From: Zhenhengia yiwuensis
GTDB taxonomy: Bacteria > Bacillota > Clostridia > Lachnospirales > Cellulosilyticaceae
Assembly (NCBI RefSeq): GCF_014384995.1
Contig: NZ_JACRSY010000023.1
Span: 1-56,446 of the forward strand
Direction: 5' to 3'
Length of the DNA stretch: 56,446 nt
The notes under the pieces were generated by a model that was given only the letters and a program-made list of their open reading frames with translations, had not been told where the DNA came from and searched no databases. Of the stretch, positions 33,042-41,589 are shown piece by piece. Each line of letters opens with the position of its first letter. Position 1 is the first letter of the stretch. The position numbers and the translations under genes were made by a program.

Positions 33042-34409
33042 CTAGTCCGTTATCTTTTCATATACGTGAATAAGTTCTTCTAACTCTTCATCTGTAATAA
33101 CAGTGACTCTTCCCTGTGCATACTGCTCATCTACCCAGTCCTTAAGATAAATACAAAGTGGGTTATTCTTATCTATACCTTTATACGCATATAAAGCAGG
33201 GTTACTATTCATCCAATGTGCAATACCAGCTAGCCCTGATGTATTACTAATAGCTACACGTGGTGGTCTATTTAGTATTTTACCTGTATCAAAAATATTA
33301 TAAATCTCTTCATTCTTTAGGAGACCATCTGCATGAATACCCGCGCGCGTTACATTAAAGTTTTTCCCTACAAAAGGTGTTCTTGGCGGAATAACTTCAC
33401 CTACTTCTCTTTCATAATACTCAGCCAGTTCTGTAATAGCTGTAGGATCCATCCCATCTAAAGTGCCCTTAAGCTGTGCGTACTCAAATACCATGGCTTC
33501 AAGAGGTGTATTACCTGTTCTTTCTCCTATACCAAATAATGAGCAGTTTACAGCACTTGCACCATATAACCATGCTGTTGTAGAGTTAGCTACTGCACGG
33601 TAAAAGTCATTATGTCCATGCCATTCTAAAAGTGCATGAGGAACATCTGCATCTTTATGAAGATTATAAATAATACCATGTACACTTCTTGGAATCATAG
33701 CCCCTGGATAACTAACACCATATCCCATCGTGTCGCAAGCACGAATTTTAATCGGTACGCCTGTTTCTCCCATTAACTTCATAAGCTCTCTTGCAAATGG
33801 AATAACAAAATGAAATATATCCGCTCTTGTAATATCTTCAAAATGACAGCGAGGTTTAACACCTGCCTCAATACAGTCTTTCACAACACCAAGATAATGT
33901 TCTATAGCTTCTCCCCTCTTCATATGCAACTTATGGAAGATATGATAATCAGAGCAGCTTACTAAAATTCCCGTTTCCTTAATACCCATTTCTTTTACAA
34001 ACTGGAAGTCTTTCTTTGAAGCTCTAATCCAAGAGGTGACCTCTGGGAAATCATAGCCTAAATTCATACATTCTAAAGCAGCTCTTCGGTCCTGCTCACT
34101 ATATAAAAAAAACTCAGTCTGTCTTATGATCCCCTTTGGTCCACCTAAACGATTAAGCAACTTATAAATTTTCACAATTTGATCTGCTGTATAAGGGGCT
34201 CTTGACTGCTGACCATCTCTAAAAGTTGTATCTGTAATCCATATTTCTGAAGGCATATTCACTGGAACATGCACATTATTGAAAGCTATCTTAGGTATCT
34301 CCTCATAAGGATAGAATTCTCTAAACATCCTTGCCTCATCTACTTCCTTTAATTGATAGCGGTGCTCTGGTAATTCTAATAGATTTGATTTTTTATCCAA
34401 TTCAAACAT
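33042..34409 (-). CDS. Re-type citrate synthase (HMGL/isopropylmalate synthase family)
   Basis: This 455-residue DRE-TIM metallolyase-family protein is labelled 2-isopropylmalate or homocitrate synthase in many genomes. It has ITDTTFRDGQQSRAPYT with the metal-binding aspartate near residue 60, TSWIRASKKDF, CHFEDITRAD, WHGHNDFYRA with the HxH metal site and CSLFGIGERTGNTPLEA. The N-terminal 55 residues and overall length match Clostridium kluyveri Re-citrate synthase, which replaces the usual Si-enzyme in strict anaerobes. The next genes are aconitase and isocitrate dehydrogenase, so the operon makes 2-oxoglutarate for glutamate. No Si-citrate synthase is seen. Confidence 0.85.
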   Translation of the reverse strand: MFELDKKSNLLELPEHRYQLKEVDEARMFREFYPYEEIPKIAFNNVHVPVNMPSEIWITDTTFRDGQQSRAPYTADQIVKIYKLLNRLGGPKGIIRQTEFFLYSEQDRRAALECMNLGYDFPEVTSWIRASKKDFQFVKEMGIKETGILVSCSDYHIFHKLHMKRGEAIEHYLGVVKDCIEAGVKPRCHFEDITRADIFHFVIPFARELMKLMGETGVPIKIRACDTMGYGVSYPGAMIPRSVHGIIYNLHKDADVPHALLEWHGHNDFYRAVANSTTAWLYGASAVNCSLFGIGERTGNTPLEAMVFEYAQLKGTLDGMDPTAITELAEYYEREVGEVIPPRTPFVGKNFNVTRAGIHADGLLKNEEIYNIFDTGKILNRPPRVAISNTSGLAGIAHWMNSNPALYAYKGIDKNNPLCIYLKDWVDEQYAQGRVTVITDEELEELIHVYEKITD

Positions 34410-34475
34410 ACTGCTTCCCCCTTTTGAAGTTAAATTTCATTGATCAATTAAATTTCTGAAAATTTATATAGGTAT

Positions 34476-34505
34476 AATTGTATACAATTGTTCTTCATCT
34501 GTCAA
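34476..34505 (-). promoter_or_regulatory. promoter of the half-TCA operon with a palindromic operator
   Basis: On the minus strand, -35 TTGACA (34500-34505), a 17-base spacer and -10 TACAAT (34477-34482) form a strong sigma-A promoter. The perfect 14-base palindrome AATTGTATACAATT (34476-34489) covers the -10 box. It resembles GntR-type operators (TTGTATACAA) and would block polymerase if bound. Confidence 0.7.
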
Positions 34506-34582
34506 CAATATTTTTATTTGTATATAATTTAATACAATTTCATAAACTAATACAAACATATACCTTTTTAGGAGGCTGCATT

Positions 34583-34828
34583 ATGCGTACTTTTATCCCA
34601 GGTGAATATAATCACCAAGATATTGATCCTCATTTTTTAAATTCAAATATAAACAGTACTTCTCACCCCCAGTTCAATATGAAATCTGATTGTAAATCTA
34701 AATCTGAATCTGATCTAAAATCTGAATCTCATTCAACTCCTAGCTCTGCATCCCTTGAAACAAATGACTTCCTTCTCCCACTCATTTTCCTTTTACTTTA
34801 TTTAATGGAAAATGAAGAAAATAAGTAA
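34583..34828 (+). CDS. small Ser/Lys-rich protein with C-terminal hydrophobic segment
   Basis: The protein is 81 residues from an ATG at 34583 preceded by TTTAGGAGGCTGCATT, an excellent ribosome site. The middle is a low-complexity run of Lys, Ser, Glu and Asp (KSDCKSKSESDLKSESHS). The C-terminus is a short hydrophobic stretch, FLLPLIFLLLYLMENEE, which could anchor it in a membrane. I do not recognise the family. It is the first of four small plus-strand genes in a row, each with its own ribosome site, and probably shares their unknown role. Confidence 0.55.
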   Translation: MRTFIPGEYNHQDIDPHFLNSNINSTSHPQFNMKSDCKSKSESDLKSESHSTPSSASLETNDFLLPLIFLLLYLMENEENK

Positions 34829-34924
34829 CATTTTTTACCATAGTTCATAAGATATTATTGTAGTAATTAATCTTAACTACTTCAATCAACATCCTTTAAG
34901 TTTAAAGAAAGGTGTGGTAACTAT

Positions 34925-35095
34925 ATGTGCAACAGCACGTAGATTTGGATTATCATTATCTTCTTACTTTGCAGTGGTTGCCTCGACAATCTATTAGACT
35001 ATTTAGCAGAGTGCTTCCATATGGACAGATGCCTTGTTATTGTTCTCTTCATTGTTTTTGTCTACTGCTTCTGTAATACAGGATCAATTTGCTAA
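34925..35095 (+). pseudogene. small Cys/Ile-rich membrane protein interrupted by an amber codon
   Basis: From ATG 34925 the frame runs 57 codons to TAA at 35095 with a single interruption, TAG at 34940-34942 (codon 6). The residues after it (IWIIIIFLL, then CSGC, and the C-terminal CLVIVLFIVFVYCFC...GSIC) closely mirror the intact gene at 35415, whose matching position is WIWIIIIFLL. The TAG therefore stands where the paralogue has TGG (Trp). The ribosome site is weaker than those of its neighbours. Either a one-base nonsense mutation inactivated the gene or the amber codon is read through; the frame downstream remains open. Confidence 0.7.
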
Positions 35096-35163
35096 GGATG
35101 ATGTATTTTTCGCCTTATAGCCTAATAAAATAGTTGTAACTCTATAAATCTAGGAGGCTTTGT

Positions 35164-35379
35164 ATGGCACTCAACTATTTTTATAATGCACAACTTCAAG
35201 AATCACCTGAAGCATCACGACCCGCATCAGGTAACCATTCTGAATGGCTATGGCTTATGTTATTAGTTTTTTTATTCTTAACTCATAATGATTTAAACAC
35301 TTGTAGACATGGTGAAAACTCTACTAATCTGATTGTTATCCTTGTCATACTCTTCTTCTTCACCAAGGCTACTTGTTAA
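35164..35379 (+). CDS. small membrane protein
   Basis: This 71-residue protein has ATG at 35164 after TAGGAGGCTTTGT. The N-terminal 27 residues are polar (MALNYFYNAQLQESPEASRPASG). Two hydrophobic segments follow, around 28-39 (EWLWLMLLVFLFL) and 56-69 (LIVILVILFFFTKATC), with a short polar turn containing one Cys. It is part of the small-protein cluster at 34.5-35.6 kb. The layout resembles small spore-associated membrane proteins of the YjcZ kind, but sequence similarity is not evident; function unknown. Confidence 0.6.
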   Translation: MALNYFYNAQLQESPEASRPASGNHSEWLWLMLLVFLFLTHNDLNTCRHGENSTNLIVILVILFFFTKATC

Positions 35380-35414
35380 CTTTATAATTACTCAAAATTC
35401 AGGAGGTATATTTT

Positions 35415-35627
35415 ATGAACTCATGTTTCGGTTTAGATAATTGTTGGATTTGGATCATCATCATCTTCTTACTCGTATGCTGCTGTGGTGGCAATGGATT
35501 TGGAAACTTATTTGGTGGTTGCGGCAATGGCTGTGGCAATAGCTGTGGTGGCTCAGACTGGACTATCTGGATTATTATCATCATCATTTTCTTCTGTTGC
35601 TTCCAAAATAACGGATCATTCTGCTAA
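35415..35627 (+). CDS. small Cys/Gly-rich double-spanning membrane protein
   Basis: This 70-residue protein has ATG at 35415 after CAGGAGGTATATTTT. Two isoleucine-rich segments (WIWIIIIFLLV and WTIWIIIIIIFF) flank a central loop rich in Gly, Cys and Asn (CCCGGNGFGNLFGGCGNGC). The ends also carry Cys. This is an intact paralogue of the broken gene at 34925. Cys/Gly-rich small proteins of this kind are found among spore coat or surface proteins of Clostridia, which is the most I can infer. A strong terminator follows. Confidence 0.65.
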   Translation: MNSCFGLDNCWIWIIIIFLLVCCCGGNGFGNLFGGCGNGCGNSCGGSDWTIWIIIIIIFFCCFQNNGSFC

Positions 35628-35653
35628 TCCTAAATTGTAAATAAATAAATAAC

Positions 35654-35693
35654 AAGAGGGTTAATTAGATAAATCTAATTAACCCTCTTCTTT
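35654..35693 (+). terminator. intrinsic terminator after the small-protein cluster
   Basis: AAGAGGGTTAATTAGAT and ATCTAATTAACCCTCTT form a 17-bp perfect stem with a 2-base loop, followed by CTTT. Confidence 0.9.
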
Positions 35694-35778
35694 AATTGTT
35701 CGAAAGAAATGTAGCTTACATCAAAACATTTCTCTTCCCTTTATACTGTAGTAAAATAAAACTTTTCTAGCATAGAAC

Positions 35779-35806
35779 AAAAGAGTGTCCTCTTATGGAC
35801 ACTCCT
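35779..35806 (-). terminator. intrinsic terminator
   Basis: GAGTGTCC-N6-GGACACTC (35783-35804), followed by TTTTG on the minus strand, lies 18 bases past the stop of the 35824-36216 gene. Confidence 0.8.
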
Positions 35807-35823
35807 ACGATTAGAACCTATTT

Positions 35824-36216
35824 CTAATGGTTCTCTATTGAACTCATAATTTTAAATAACAGTACTTTTACAATAGTTTCTTTTATAAATTGATCACTAT
35901 TTAGGCCATCTTGACGCATACCTTCTACAGGTGGTGTCAAGGGGCCTATTAGTCTAGGTAGCATAGCCTGTGCTACTTGCTCATATCGCATCAAACGGCT
36001 TACCTGAGTAAGTATATCTTTTTTATCATCTGGTGTAAAAGGTATAAGCGCTTCAATAAGCTGAGCTTCTCTAGACATGTGCCCTTTGCATTGCTGTTCA
36101 CATCTAAAAACTTCTTTGGTTAAATCATTGATGTACGTCTTAGTCATATAACTTTTTATAAGTTTCGCTATCTCATTTAAATCCCTGTCTATATTAATAC
36201 GTAGTAATGGATCCAT
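35824..36216 (-). CDS. hypothetical helical protein
   Basis: This 130-residue soluble, mostly helical protein has no signal peptide or membrane segment. It contains two neighbouring cysteines (FRCEQQCKGH near 38-44) and a Pro/Gly-rich turn, LIGPLTPPVEGM, near 89-100. I do not recognise a domain. It is read opposite to the two hypothetical genes at 37856 and 38431 but resembles them in size and helical make-up. It stands 66 bases downstream of the SLH-GH18 gene and has its own terminator, so it may be the second gene of that transcript. Confidence 0.5.
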   Translation of the reverse strand: MDPLLRINIDRDLNEIAKLIKSYMTKTYINDLTKEVFRCEQQCKGHMSREAQLIEALIPFTPDDKKDILTQVSRLMRYEQVAQAMLPRLIGPLTPPVEGMRQDGLNSDQFIKETIVKVLLFKIMSSIENH

Positions 36217-36282
36217 AAATCTCCTACCTCTTTTATAGGTTCATTACTAGTGTATTCTTTAAAACCTTTAAAAATGACTTTC

Positions 36283-37692
36283 TTATCCTTCATAAAAAGG
36301 AATCATGCCCAATCGCCAATAAGAAATGCCTTGAATGCCAAATAATTTAGCTAAATCCGTTTTTGCCTTCACACTCTTATTATTTTCGTACCAGATTATA
36401 TTTCTAATACCATTTTCTTCATAGACTGCATAAGGATTTTGGTAAGTCTCATCATAAAGTGATTGTGTACTCGAGTTCTTTAGCCTTGCATAAATTTTAT
36501 CATAAGTAGGTGTATAAGCCTTGCTATTTATTACCTTTCCTTCTTTTGTCTGCCATTGGAGAGCTCCATAGGAAATTTGAAGTACAAGTTTACTTTTATC
36601 CTGTATACCTGTAGCACTATTAGTAATGGCGGCAAAAGAAGCATATACTTCGTTAATAGGTGTAAGTGGTGTTATGATGCGCCCTATTTCTTGTTCAAAA
36701 GGTGTAAGTGACTTAGTTGAATAATCATGTGCCATTAAAATAACTTTGTCTGCATATTCTCCTATTCCTCTATAGTCATAGCCTTTAAAGTGTATAGTAG
36801 GTGGGACCGCCACATTAAGCTTTTTATTATGAAGTTTTAACTGCGTTTTTAACTTACTTAAAAACTTAGTATATGGGATAGCTAAATCACTACTTATAAA
36901 GTTTTCAAAGTCAATAGTTACACCATCAAAGGCCCTGGTTACACCATCTTTTGTAATGCCATTACTTAAGTCTACAATCTGTTTAATGAGTTTATCTACC
37001 TGCGTCTCATTATTAAGAAGCTGCTTAGCCATTCCATTTTTGTCTTCAAAGAAAACCATAAGATAAGTTTCTACACCATTAGATTTTGCTAAATCGAGTG
37101 GTTTTTGAAAACCTGTGGGTACTTTAAAGTCTCCCTGGGTAGTCTGAATGCCAAAGCTTTGTTTTGCTGCATCATAACCTACTTGCGCCCAACCAAAACT
37201 CACTGCATCATAAGTAGGTATAAGCTCCATCTGGCTACTAGAAGAAATAGCATAAAAAGCATGATTCCATGTTGCTTGCTTATTTAGCTTATTTTGGATT
37301 CTTTGGGTAATGATTTTAGCTTGCTCATAAGTCACTGGTTTTGTAGGCGTAAATAATCCTGTACCTGTGCCACTCATAATACCGAGTTGACTTACAATAT
37401 GTATCTCTCCTTTATAAGCCGTTACATCCTTATAAAGTGTGCTATTTTTATAGTCTTTTGCAATACCTTCATAGCCCATGAGCTTAATAATCAGCGCTGC
37501 TGCCTTCTCTCTTGTAAGTAGTGCCTTAGAACTTTCATTTATATTTAATCTATTACTTGTATCAAGTGGTTTTAAAAGTTTAGTAAATTCTAATGTAGAA
37601 ATATTGGTCACTTCTTGTGCATATACTCCTGTAGCTATACTAAGCATCATGCATAGGATTAGTACACGTAGTATATTTTTTACTTTTTTCAT
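36283..37692 (-). CDS. secreted S-layer-homology and GH18-family protein
   Basis: This 469-residue protein has a signal peptide (residues 1-26, ending GVYAQ). It carries SLH-type repeats around 45-130 (LLTREKAAALIIKLMGYEG, SGTGTGLFTPTKPVTYEQAKII) that bind cell-wall polymers. A GH18 catalytic barrel fills about 150-465. The active-site motif DGVTIDFEN (near 255) keeps the DxxDxE pattern with its catalytic glutamate. The closest known group is YaaH/YdhD-type spore peptidoglycan hydrolases, which cut cortex N-acetylglucosamine links, rather than true chitinases. A sporulation or germination role is inferred. Confidence 0.85.
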   Translation of the reverse strand: MKKVKNILRVLILCMMLSIATGVYAQEVTNISTLEFTKLLKPLDTSNRLNINESSKALLTREKAAALIIKLMGYEGIAKDYKNSTLYKDVTAYKGEIHIVSQLGIMSGTGTGLFTPTKPVTYEQAKIITQRIQNKLNKQATWNHAFYAISSSSQMELIPTYDAVSFGWAQVGYDAAKQSFGIQTTQGDFKVPTGFQKPLDLAKSNGVETYLMVFFEDKNGMAKQLLNNETQVDKLIKQIVDLSNGITKDGVTRAFDGVTIDFENFISSDLAIPYTKFLSKLKTQLKLHNKKLNVAVPPTIHFKGYDYRGIGEYADKVILMAHDYSTKSLTPFEQEIGRIITPLTPINEVYASFAAITNSATGIQDKSKLVLQISYGALQWQTKEGKVINSKAYTPTYDKIYARLKNSSTQSLYDETYQNPYAVYEENGIRNIIWYENNKSVKAKTDLAKLFGIQGISYWRLGMIPFYEG

Positions 37693-37855
37693 AGTCTCCC
37701 ATCCTTTCTTTTTGCATCTTTCGTACTTCTTTCATTCTACTTACTTCTATTAAATTTATCAATAACAGATTTATGAATAAACTTTTATATCTTTTGTTCT
37801 ATTTAAAGCTTATCCGGTCATATATTATAGAGATTCATAATAAGGAGGGGCCACT

Positions 37856-38416
37856 ATGTCCATGTCACCAACACCTTATCGAAGTGGAAATAGACTTGAT
37901 GATCAAGTTAACACAGAGTTTATGCGTGTTTGCAAATGCGTACTACCTTATTTAGATAGAGGTATGCAAAAAAATCTCGCTATTTCGCTTAAAGCTTTAG
38001 AACTTATTTCTGTTATGCAACTTTATAGCGCTGAACCCCCAATAACCGAAGTACCCCTTATGCGTGGGGAGAACTGGGAAAATAATTTATTAAATGATGT
38101 ACGTAATAATTTAGATTCAGATAAAACTTATATTATAGATGCTATGATGAAACTATCAGAGTTTAGAAACATTATGGCTCAAAGCAAAAATCCACCTGCT
38201 CCTGAAGTAGCTGACCCCATTAATTTTAATTCACTAGATCCTGCAAACGCAGAACCTACGGAAGAAGAACCTGTAAGAACAACGACTCAATCCCCACCAC
38301 CACCAAGTTCACCTAATCCTGCTGATATGCTCAGCGCTATCTCACCTTTACTAGATGATAAACAAAAACAGATGCTTAATTTACTTTCAGCCTTTATGAA
38401 ACCTAATAATGGATAA
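37856..38416 (+). CDS. hypothetical protein with proline-rich linker
   Basis: This 186-residue protein starts after AAGGAGGGGCCACT; a second ATG two codons later is also possible. The N-terminal 115 residues are helical (FMRVCKCVLPYLDRGMQKNLAISLKALELISVMQL). A Glu/Thr/Pro-rich linker follows (EPTEEEPVRTTTQSPPPPSS), then a short C-terminal helix (SAISPLLDDKQKQMLNLLSAFMKP). No known domain is recognised. The neighbour at 38431 starts 14 bases later, so they form a two-gene operon. The C-terminal helix of this protein and that neighbour share a 'count-to-oligomer' helical flavour that may reflect interaction. Confidence 0.55.
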   Translation: MSMSPTPYRSGNRLDDQVNTEFMRVCKCVLPYLDRGMQKNLAISLKALELISVMQLYSAEPPITEVPLMRGENWENNLLNDVRNNLDSDKTYIIDAMMKLSEFRNIMAQSKNPPAPEVADPINFNSLDPANAEPTEEEPVRTTTQSPPPPSSPNPADMLSAISPLLDDKQKQMLNLLSAFMKPNNG

Positions 38417-38430
38417 TAGGAGGTAATACT

Positions 38431-38709
38431 ATGAATAATATGAGAGGCTTTTATGACCATCCTGCCTTTGATGGCATTGATAAAAATTTCCTACTTAACG
38501 TAGACCGTACGCTTCGTAATATCTCAGGCAAAGACCCTACAGAAGTTCTTGCTGCTATTATGGCCATATCTAATGAGGCTAAACGCTACAACGTTCAGAT
38601 GACACCAGAAAGACAACAGGCACTTATGATGCATTTACGTAATTGTCTTCCTGCTAATAAGCGTACTCAATTTGATTCTCTATTACGTATGATGATGTCA
38701 AATATGTAA
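38431..38709 (+). CDS. hypothetical helical protein
   Basis: This 92-residue, all-helical, Met-rich protein (FDGIDKNFLLNVDRTLRNISG, AAIMAISNEAKRYNVQMTPERQQALMMHLRNCLP) has no signal or membrane segment. The start has TAGGAGGTAATACT before it. It is the second gene of an operon with the 37856 gene. I do not recognise the family; I believe such proteins recur in spore-forming Lachnospiraceae, but that is a recollection, not shown here. Confidence 0.55.
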   Translation: MNNMRGFYDHPAFDGIDKNFLLNVDRTLRNISGKDPTEVLAAIMAISNEAKRYNVQMTPERQQALMMHLRNCLPANKRTQFDSLLRMMMSNM

Positions 38710-38801
38710 CTTGTCCTTTGACATGTTCTGAGGAATAGATGCATATACTAAACTAAATAGAAAGTTTAACTTTCCAATTTAGTCCTCCTTTTCTAAATAA
38801 T

Positions 38802-38836
38802 AAAAAATCCCCCTAATTCATTCAGGGGGATTTTTT
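38802..38836 (-). terminator. intrinsic terminator after leuS
   Basis: AAAAAATCCCCCT-N9-AGGGGGATTTTTT lies at the leuS stop, with T-runs on both sides; it may also end the plus-strand operon. Confidence 0.9.
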
Positions 38837-38837
38837 A

Positions 38838-41234
38838 TTATTTAGCTACAATGTTAACGATACGACCTTTAACATAGATTTCTTTTACAATTTGTTTGCC
38901 TTCAAGACGTGCTGCTGCAACCTCGTGTGCTTTTGCAAGTACACTTTCTTCTGCTTCATCTACACCTACTTTAATTTTACCAGCCATTTTGCCACTTACT
39001 TGAACTGCGATTTCGATTTCATCTTCTACCATTTTTGATTCATCGTATGTTGGCCATGATTGTTTGAATACGCTATCTGTTTCTCCTACCATTTCCCATA
39101 ACTCTTCACTAATGTGAGGTACGAATGGTGCAAGTAAAACAATAAGTGTTTTAATTGTTTCATGGTCGATACCACCAGCTTGTTTTTGAAGATCTACTAA
39201 ACTGTTTGTATATTGCATGAAACCACTTACTACTGTATTTAAGTTGAAGCTTTCCATACGAAGTGTAATATCGTATACCATTTTATGACGGATACGTTCC
39301 ATTTCTTTTGTAGCTTCTACTTCTTTATTTTCACTTACAAGTTTCCATACTTTATTTAAGAAACGGTAAACCCCTTCAATACCTCTATCATCCCATTCAC
39401 TATCAAGTTCTGGTGGTCCAATGAAGAGTTCGTACATACGAAGTGAGTCACAACCATATTTCTCTACAAGTTCATCAGGAGATACAACATTTCCTTTTGA
39501 TTTACTCATTTTAGCGCCATCTTTTGTAACCATACCTTGGTTGAAAAGACGTTTGAATGGCTCAGCAAAGTCTACTACACCAATATCATTTAAGAATTTA
39601 GTATAGAAACGTGCGTAAAGAAGGTGAAGAACAGCATGTTCAATACCACCTACGTACATATCTACTGGTACCCATTTTTTCATATCTTCTTTGCTGATAA
39701 GCTCTTTATCATTATTTGGGTTCGGATATCTTAAGAAGTACCATGATGATCCCGCCCATTGTGGCATAGTGTTTGTTTCACGTTTAGCAGGGCCACCACA
39801 TTTTGGACATGTTGTGTTTACCCATTCTTCAATCCCTGCAAGTGGAGACTCACCTGTACCTGTTGGTTCATAGCTTTCTACATCTGGAAGTCTTACTGGA
39901 AGGTCTTCTTCTTTAACACCAACTACACCACAGCAGTCACAGTGTACAACTGGAATTGGTTCACCCCAGTAGCGTTGACGTGAGAATACCCAGTCACGAA
40001 GTTTATAGTTTGTTGTTTTCTTACCAATATTTTTTGATTCAAGGTAATCTGGAATTTTAACTTTTGCTTCACTTGATTTCATACCATTGAAGTCACCTGA
40101 GTTAATCATAATGCCTTCTTCTGTATATGCTTCTTCTAAAGTTTCTTCTTCTCCTGTTTTTGAAATAACTTGGATAATTGGAAGTTCGAATTTCTTAGCA
40201 AATGCAAAGTCACGTTCATCATGAGCTGGTACACACATGATTGCACCTGTACCATAATCTGCAAGTACATAATCTGAAATCCAGATTGGAAGTTTATTTC
40301 CATTAAGTGGGTTCACAGCATATCTACCTAAGAACACACCTGTTTTTTCTTTATCTGTCATACGATCAACTGATGATTTAGTTGATGCGTCAAATACGTA
40401 TTTTTCAACTTCTGCTTTTTGCTCATCTGTAGCAAGTTCAAGTACATCTGCGTGTTCTGGAGCAAGTACCATAAAGCTTGCACCGTAAAGTGTATCTGGT
40501 CTAGTTGTGAAAACTTTAATGCTCTTATCCATACCTTCTACATTGAAGTCGATTTCAGCACCATAGCTTTTACCAATCCAGTCAGCTTGCATTTTCTTAA
40601 CTTTTTCTGGCCACTCTAAACCTTCTAAATCGTTAAGAAGTCTTTCGGCATATGCTGTAATTTTAAGCATCCATTGACGAAGGTTTTTCTTTGTAACAGT
40701 GCTTCCACATCTATCACATTCACCATCTTTAACTTCTTCATTTGCAAGACCTGTTTTACATGATGGACACCAGTTGATTGGCATTTCTTTTTCATAAGCT
40801 AAGCCATTTTCAAACATTTTAAGGAAAATCCATTGTGTCCATTTATAGTAGTTAGGATCTGTTGTATTGATTTCTTTATCCCAGTCATATACAGCACTGA
40901 TTTCTTGAAGCTGACGTTTGAAGTTAGCAACGTTTTCTGCTGTAGCTGTTGCTGGATGTACTTTCTTTTGGATTGCGTAGTTTTCTGCTGGAAGGCCAAA
41001 TGCATCCCATCCCATTGGATGAAGTACATGGTAACCATGAAGAATTTGATAACGGCTCCAAACATCTGATAATACATAACCTCTCCAGTGACCTACATGA
41101 AGACCATTACCTGATGGATATGGGAACATATCTAAGCAGTAATAATGTTTTTTGTCTTCTGTATCTTCATTGATAGGATTTTCTTCCCATCTTTTTCTCC
41201 ATTTTTGTTCAATGGCTTGTGCATTGTATTGCAT
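38838..41234 (-). CDS. leuS: leucyl-tRNA synthetase
   Basis: The protein is 798 residues from ATG 41234, which follows AAAGGAGGAATAAAT; an in-frame TTG 24 bases upstream would read through this ribosome site. Class I motifs are PYPSGNGLHVGHWRGY (HIGH type) near residue 35 and KMSKSKGNVVSPDE (KMSKS) near 567. The editing CP1 domain has TTRPDTLYGASFMVLAPEH. Zinc-ribbon cysteines CPSC...CDRCG and CDCC occur in the insertions. It charges tRNA-Leu. A T-box leader lies directly upstream, so it is induced by uncharged tRNA-Leu. Confidence 0.97.
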   Translation of the reverse strand: MQYNAQAIEQKWRKRWEENPINEDTEDKKHYYCLDMFPYPSGNGLHVGHWRGYVLSDVWSRYQILHGYHVLHPMGWDAFGLPAENYAIQKKVHPATATAENVANFKRQLQEISAVYDWDKEINTTDPNYYKWTQWIFLKMFENGLAYEKEMPINWCPSCKTGLANEEVKDGECDRCGSTVTKKNLRQWMLKITAYAERLLNDLEGLEWPEKVKKMQADWIGKSYGAEIDFNVEGMDKSIKVFTTRPDTLYGASFMVLAPEHADVLELATDEQKAEVEKYVFDASTKSSVDRMTDKEKTGVFLGRYAVNPLNGNKLPIWISDYVLADYGTGAIMCVPAHDERDFAFAKKFELPIIQVISKTGEEETLEEAYTEEGIMINSGDFNGMKSSEAKVKIPDYLESKNIGKKTTNYKLRDWVFSRQRYWGEPIPVVHCDCCGVVGVKEEDLPVRLPDVESYEPTGTGESPLAGIEEWVNTTCPKCGGPAKRETNTMPQWAGSSWYFLRYPNPNNDKELISKEDMKKWVPVDMYVGGIEHAVLHLLYARFYTKFLNDIGVVDFAEPFKRLFNQGMVTKDGAKMSKSKGNVVSPDELVEKYGCDSLRMYELFIGPPELDSEWDDRGIEGVYRFLNKVWKLVSENKEVEATKEMERIRHKMVYDITLRMESFNLNTVVSGFMQYTNSLVDLQKQAGGIDHETIKTLIVLLAPFVPHISEELWEMVGETDSVFKQSWPTYDESKMVEDEIEIAVQVSGKMAGKIKVGVDEAEESVLAKAHEVAAARLEGKQIVKEIYVKGRIVNIVAK

Positions 41235-41280
41235 ATTTATTCCTCCTTTATAGTTCAAGCTCTAAATAAAAATAAAAAAA

Positions 41281-41504
41281 CCTCTCATCTCTAAAAATTT
41301 AGAGACGAAAGGTGCTATTTCGCGGTACCACTCTAATTCGGCCATTAAGCCGCACTTATGTCTTCTATAACGGGAAGTTCCCGCTTAACCTACTCCTATT
41401 TCAGTTAAGTTGCTCCACGACGAGTTCATACTCTTTCTTGCTATTTCTCACCTGCCAATAGCTCTCTGAAAAAAAAGTTGGTATTACTACTTCGCTTCCT
41501 TGCT
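41281..41504 (-). promoter_or_regulatory. T-box leader of leuS
   Basis: On the minus strand the T-box core GAGTGGTACCGCG (about 41321-41334) is followed by a terminator hairpin, CCTTTCGTCTCTAAA against TTTAGAGATGAGAGG (41281-41312), and Ts. Stem I carries AGTATGAACTCGTCG; GAACTC contains a CTC leucine codon (41422-41424) at the expected specifier position. This agrees with the leuS gene downstream. Uncharged tRNA-Leu should pair and favour the antiterminator. Confidence 0.93.
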
Positions 41505-41510
41505 TATTAT

Positions 41511-41539
41511 AATATTCATATTAATTTGTATTATGTCAA
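41511..41539 (-). promoter_or_regulatory. promoter of the leuS T-box transcript
   Basis: On the minus strand, TTGACA (41534-41539), a 17-base spacer and AATATT (41511-41516) lie just before the T-box leader. The -35 is perfect, the -10 weaker. Confidence 0.6.
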
Positions 41540-41589
41540 AGCAATTCTATCATATAGTTTTTGGAAAATCAACGTCTAAAACTAATTAT

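Noticed and set aside
34501..34560. Second TTGTATA-like half-sites upstream of the half-TCA promoter.
   Set aside because: Only AT-rich partial matches; not a full palindrome like the one at 34476.
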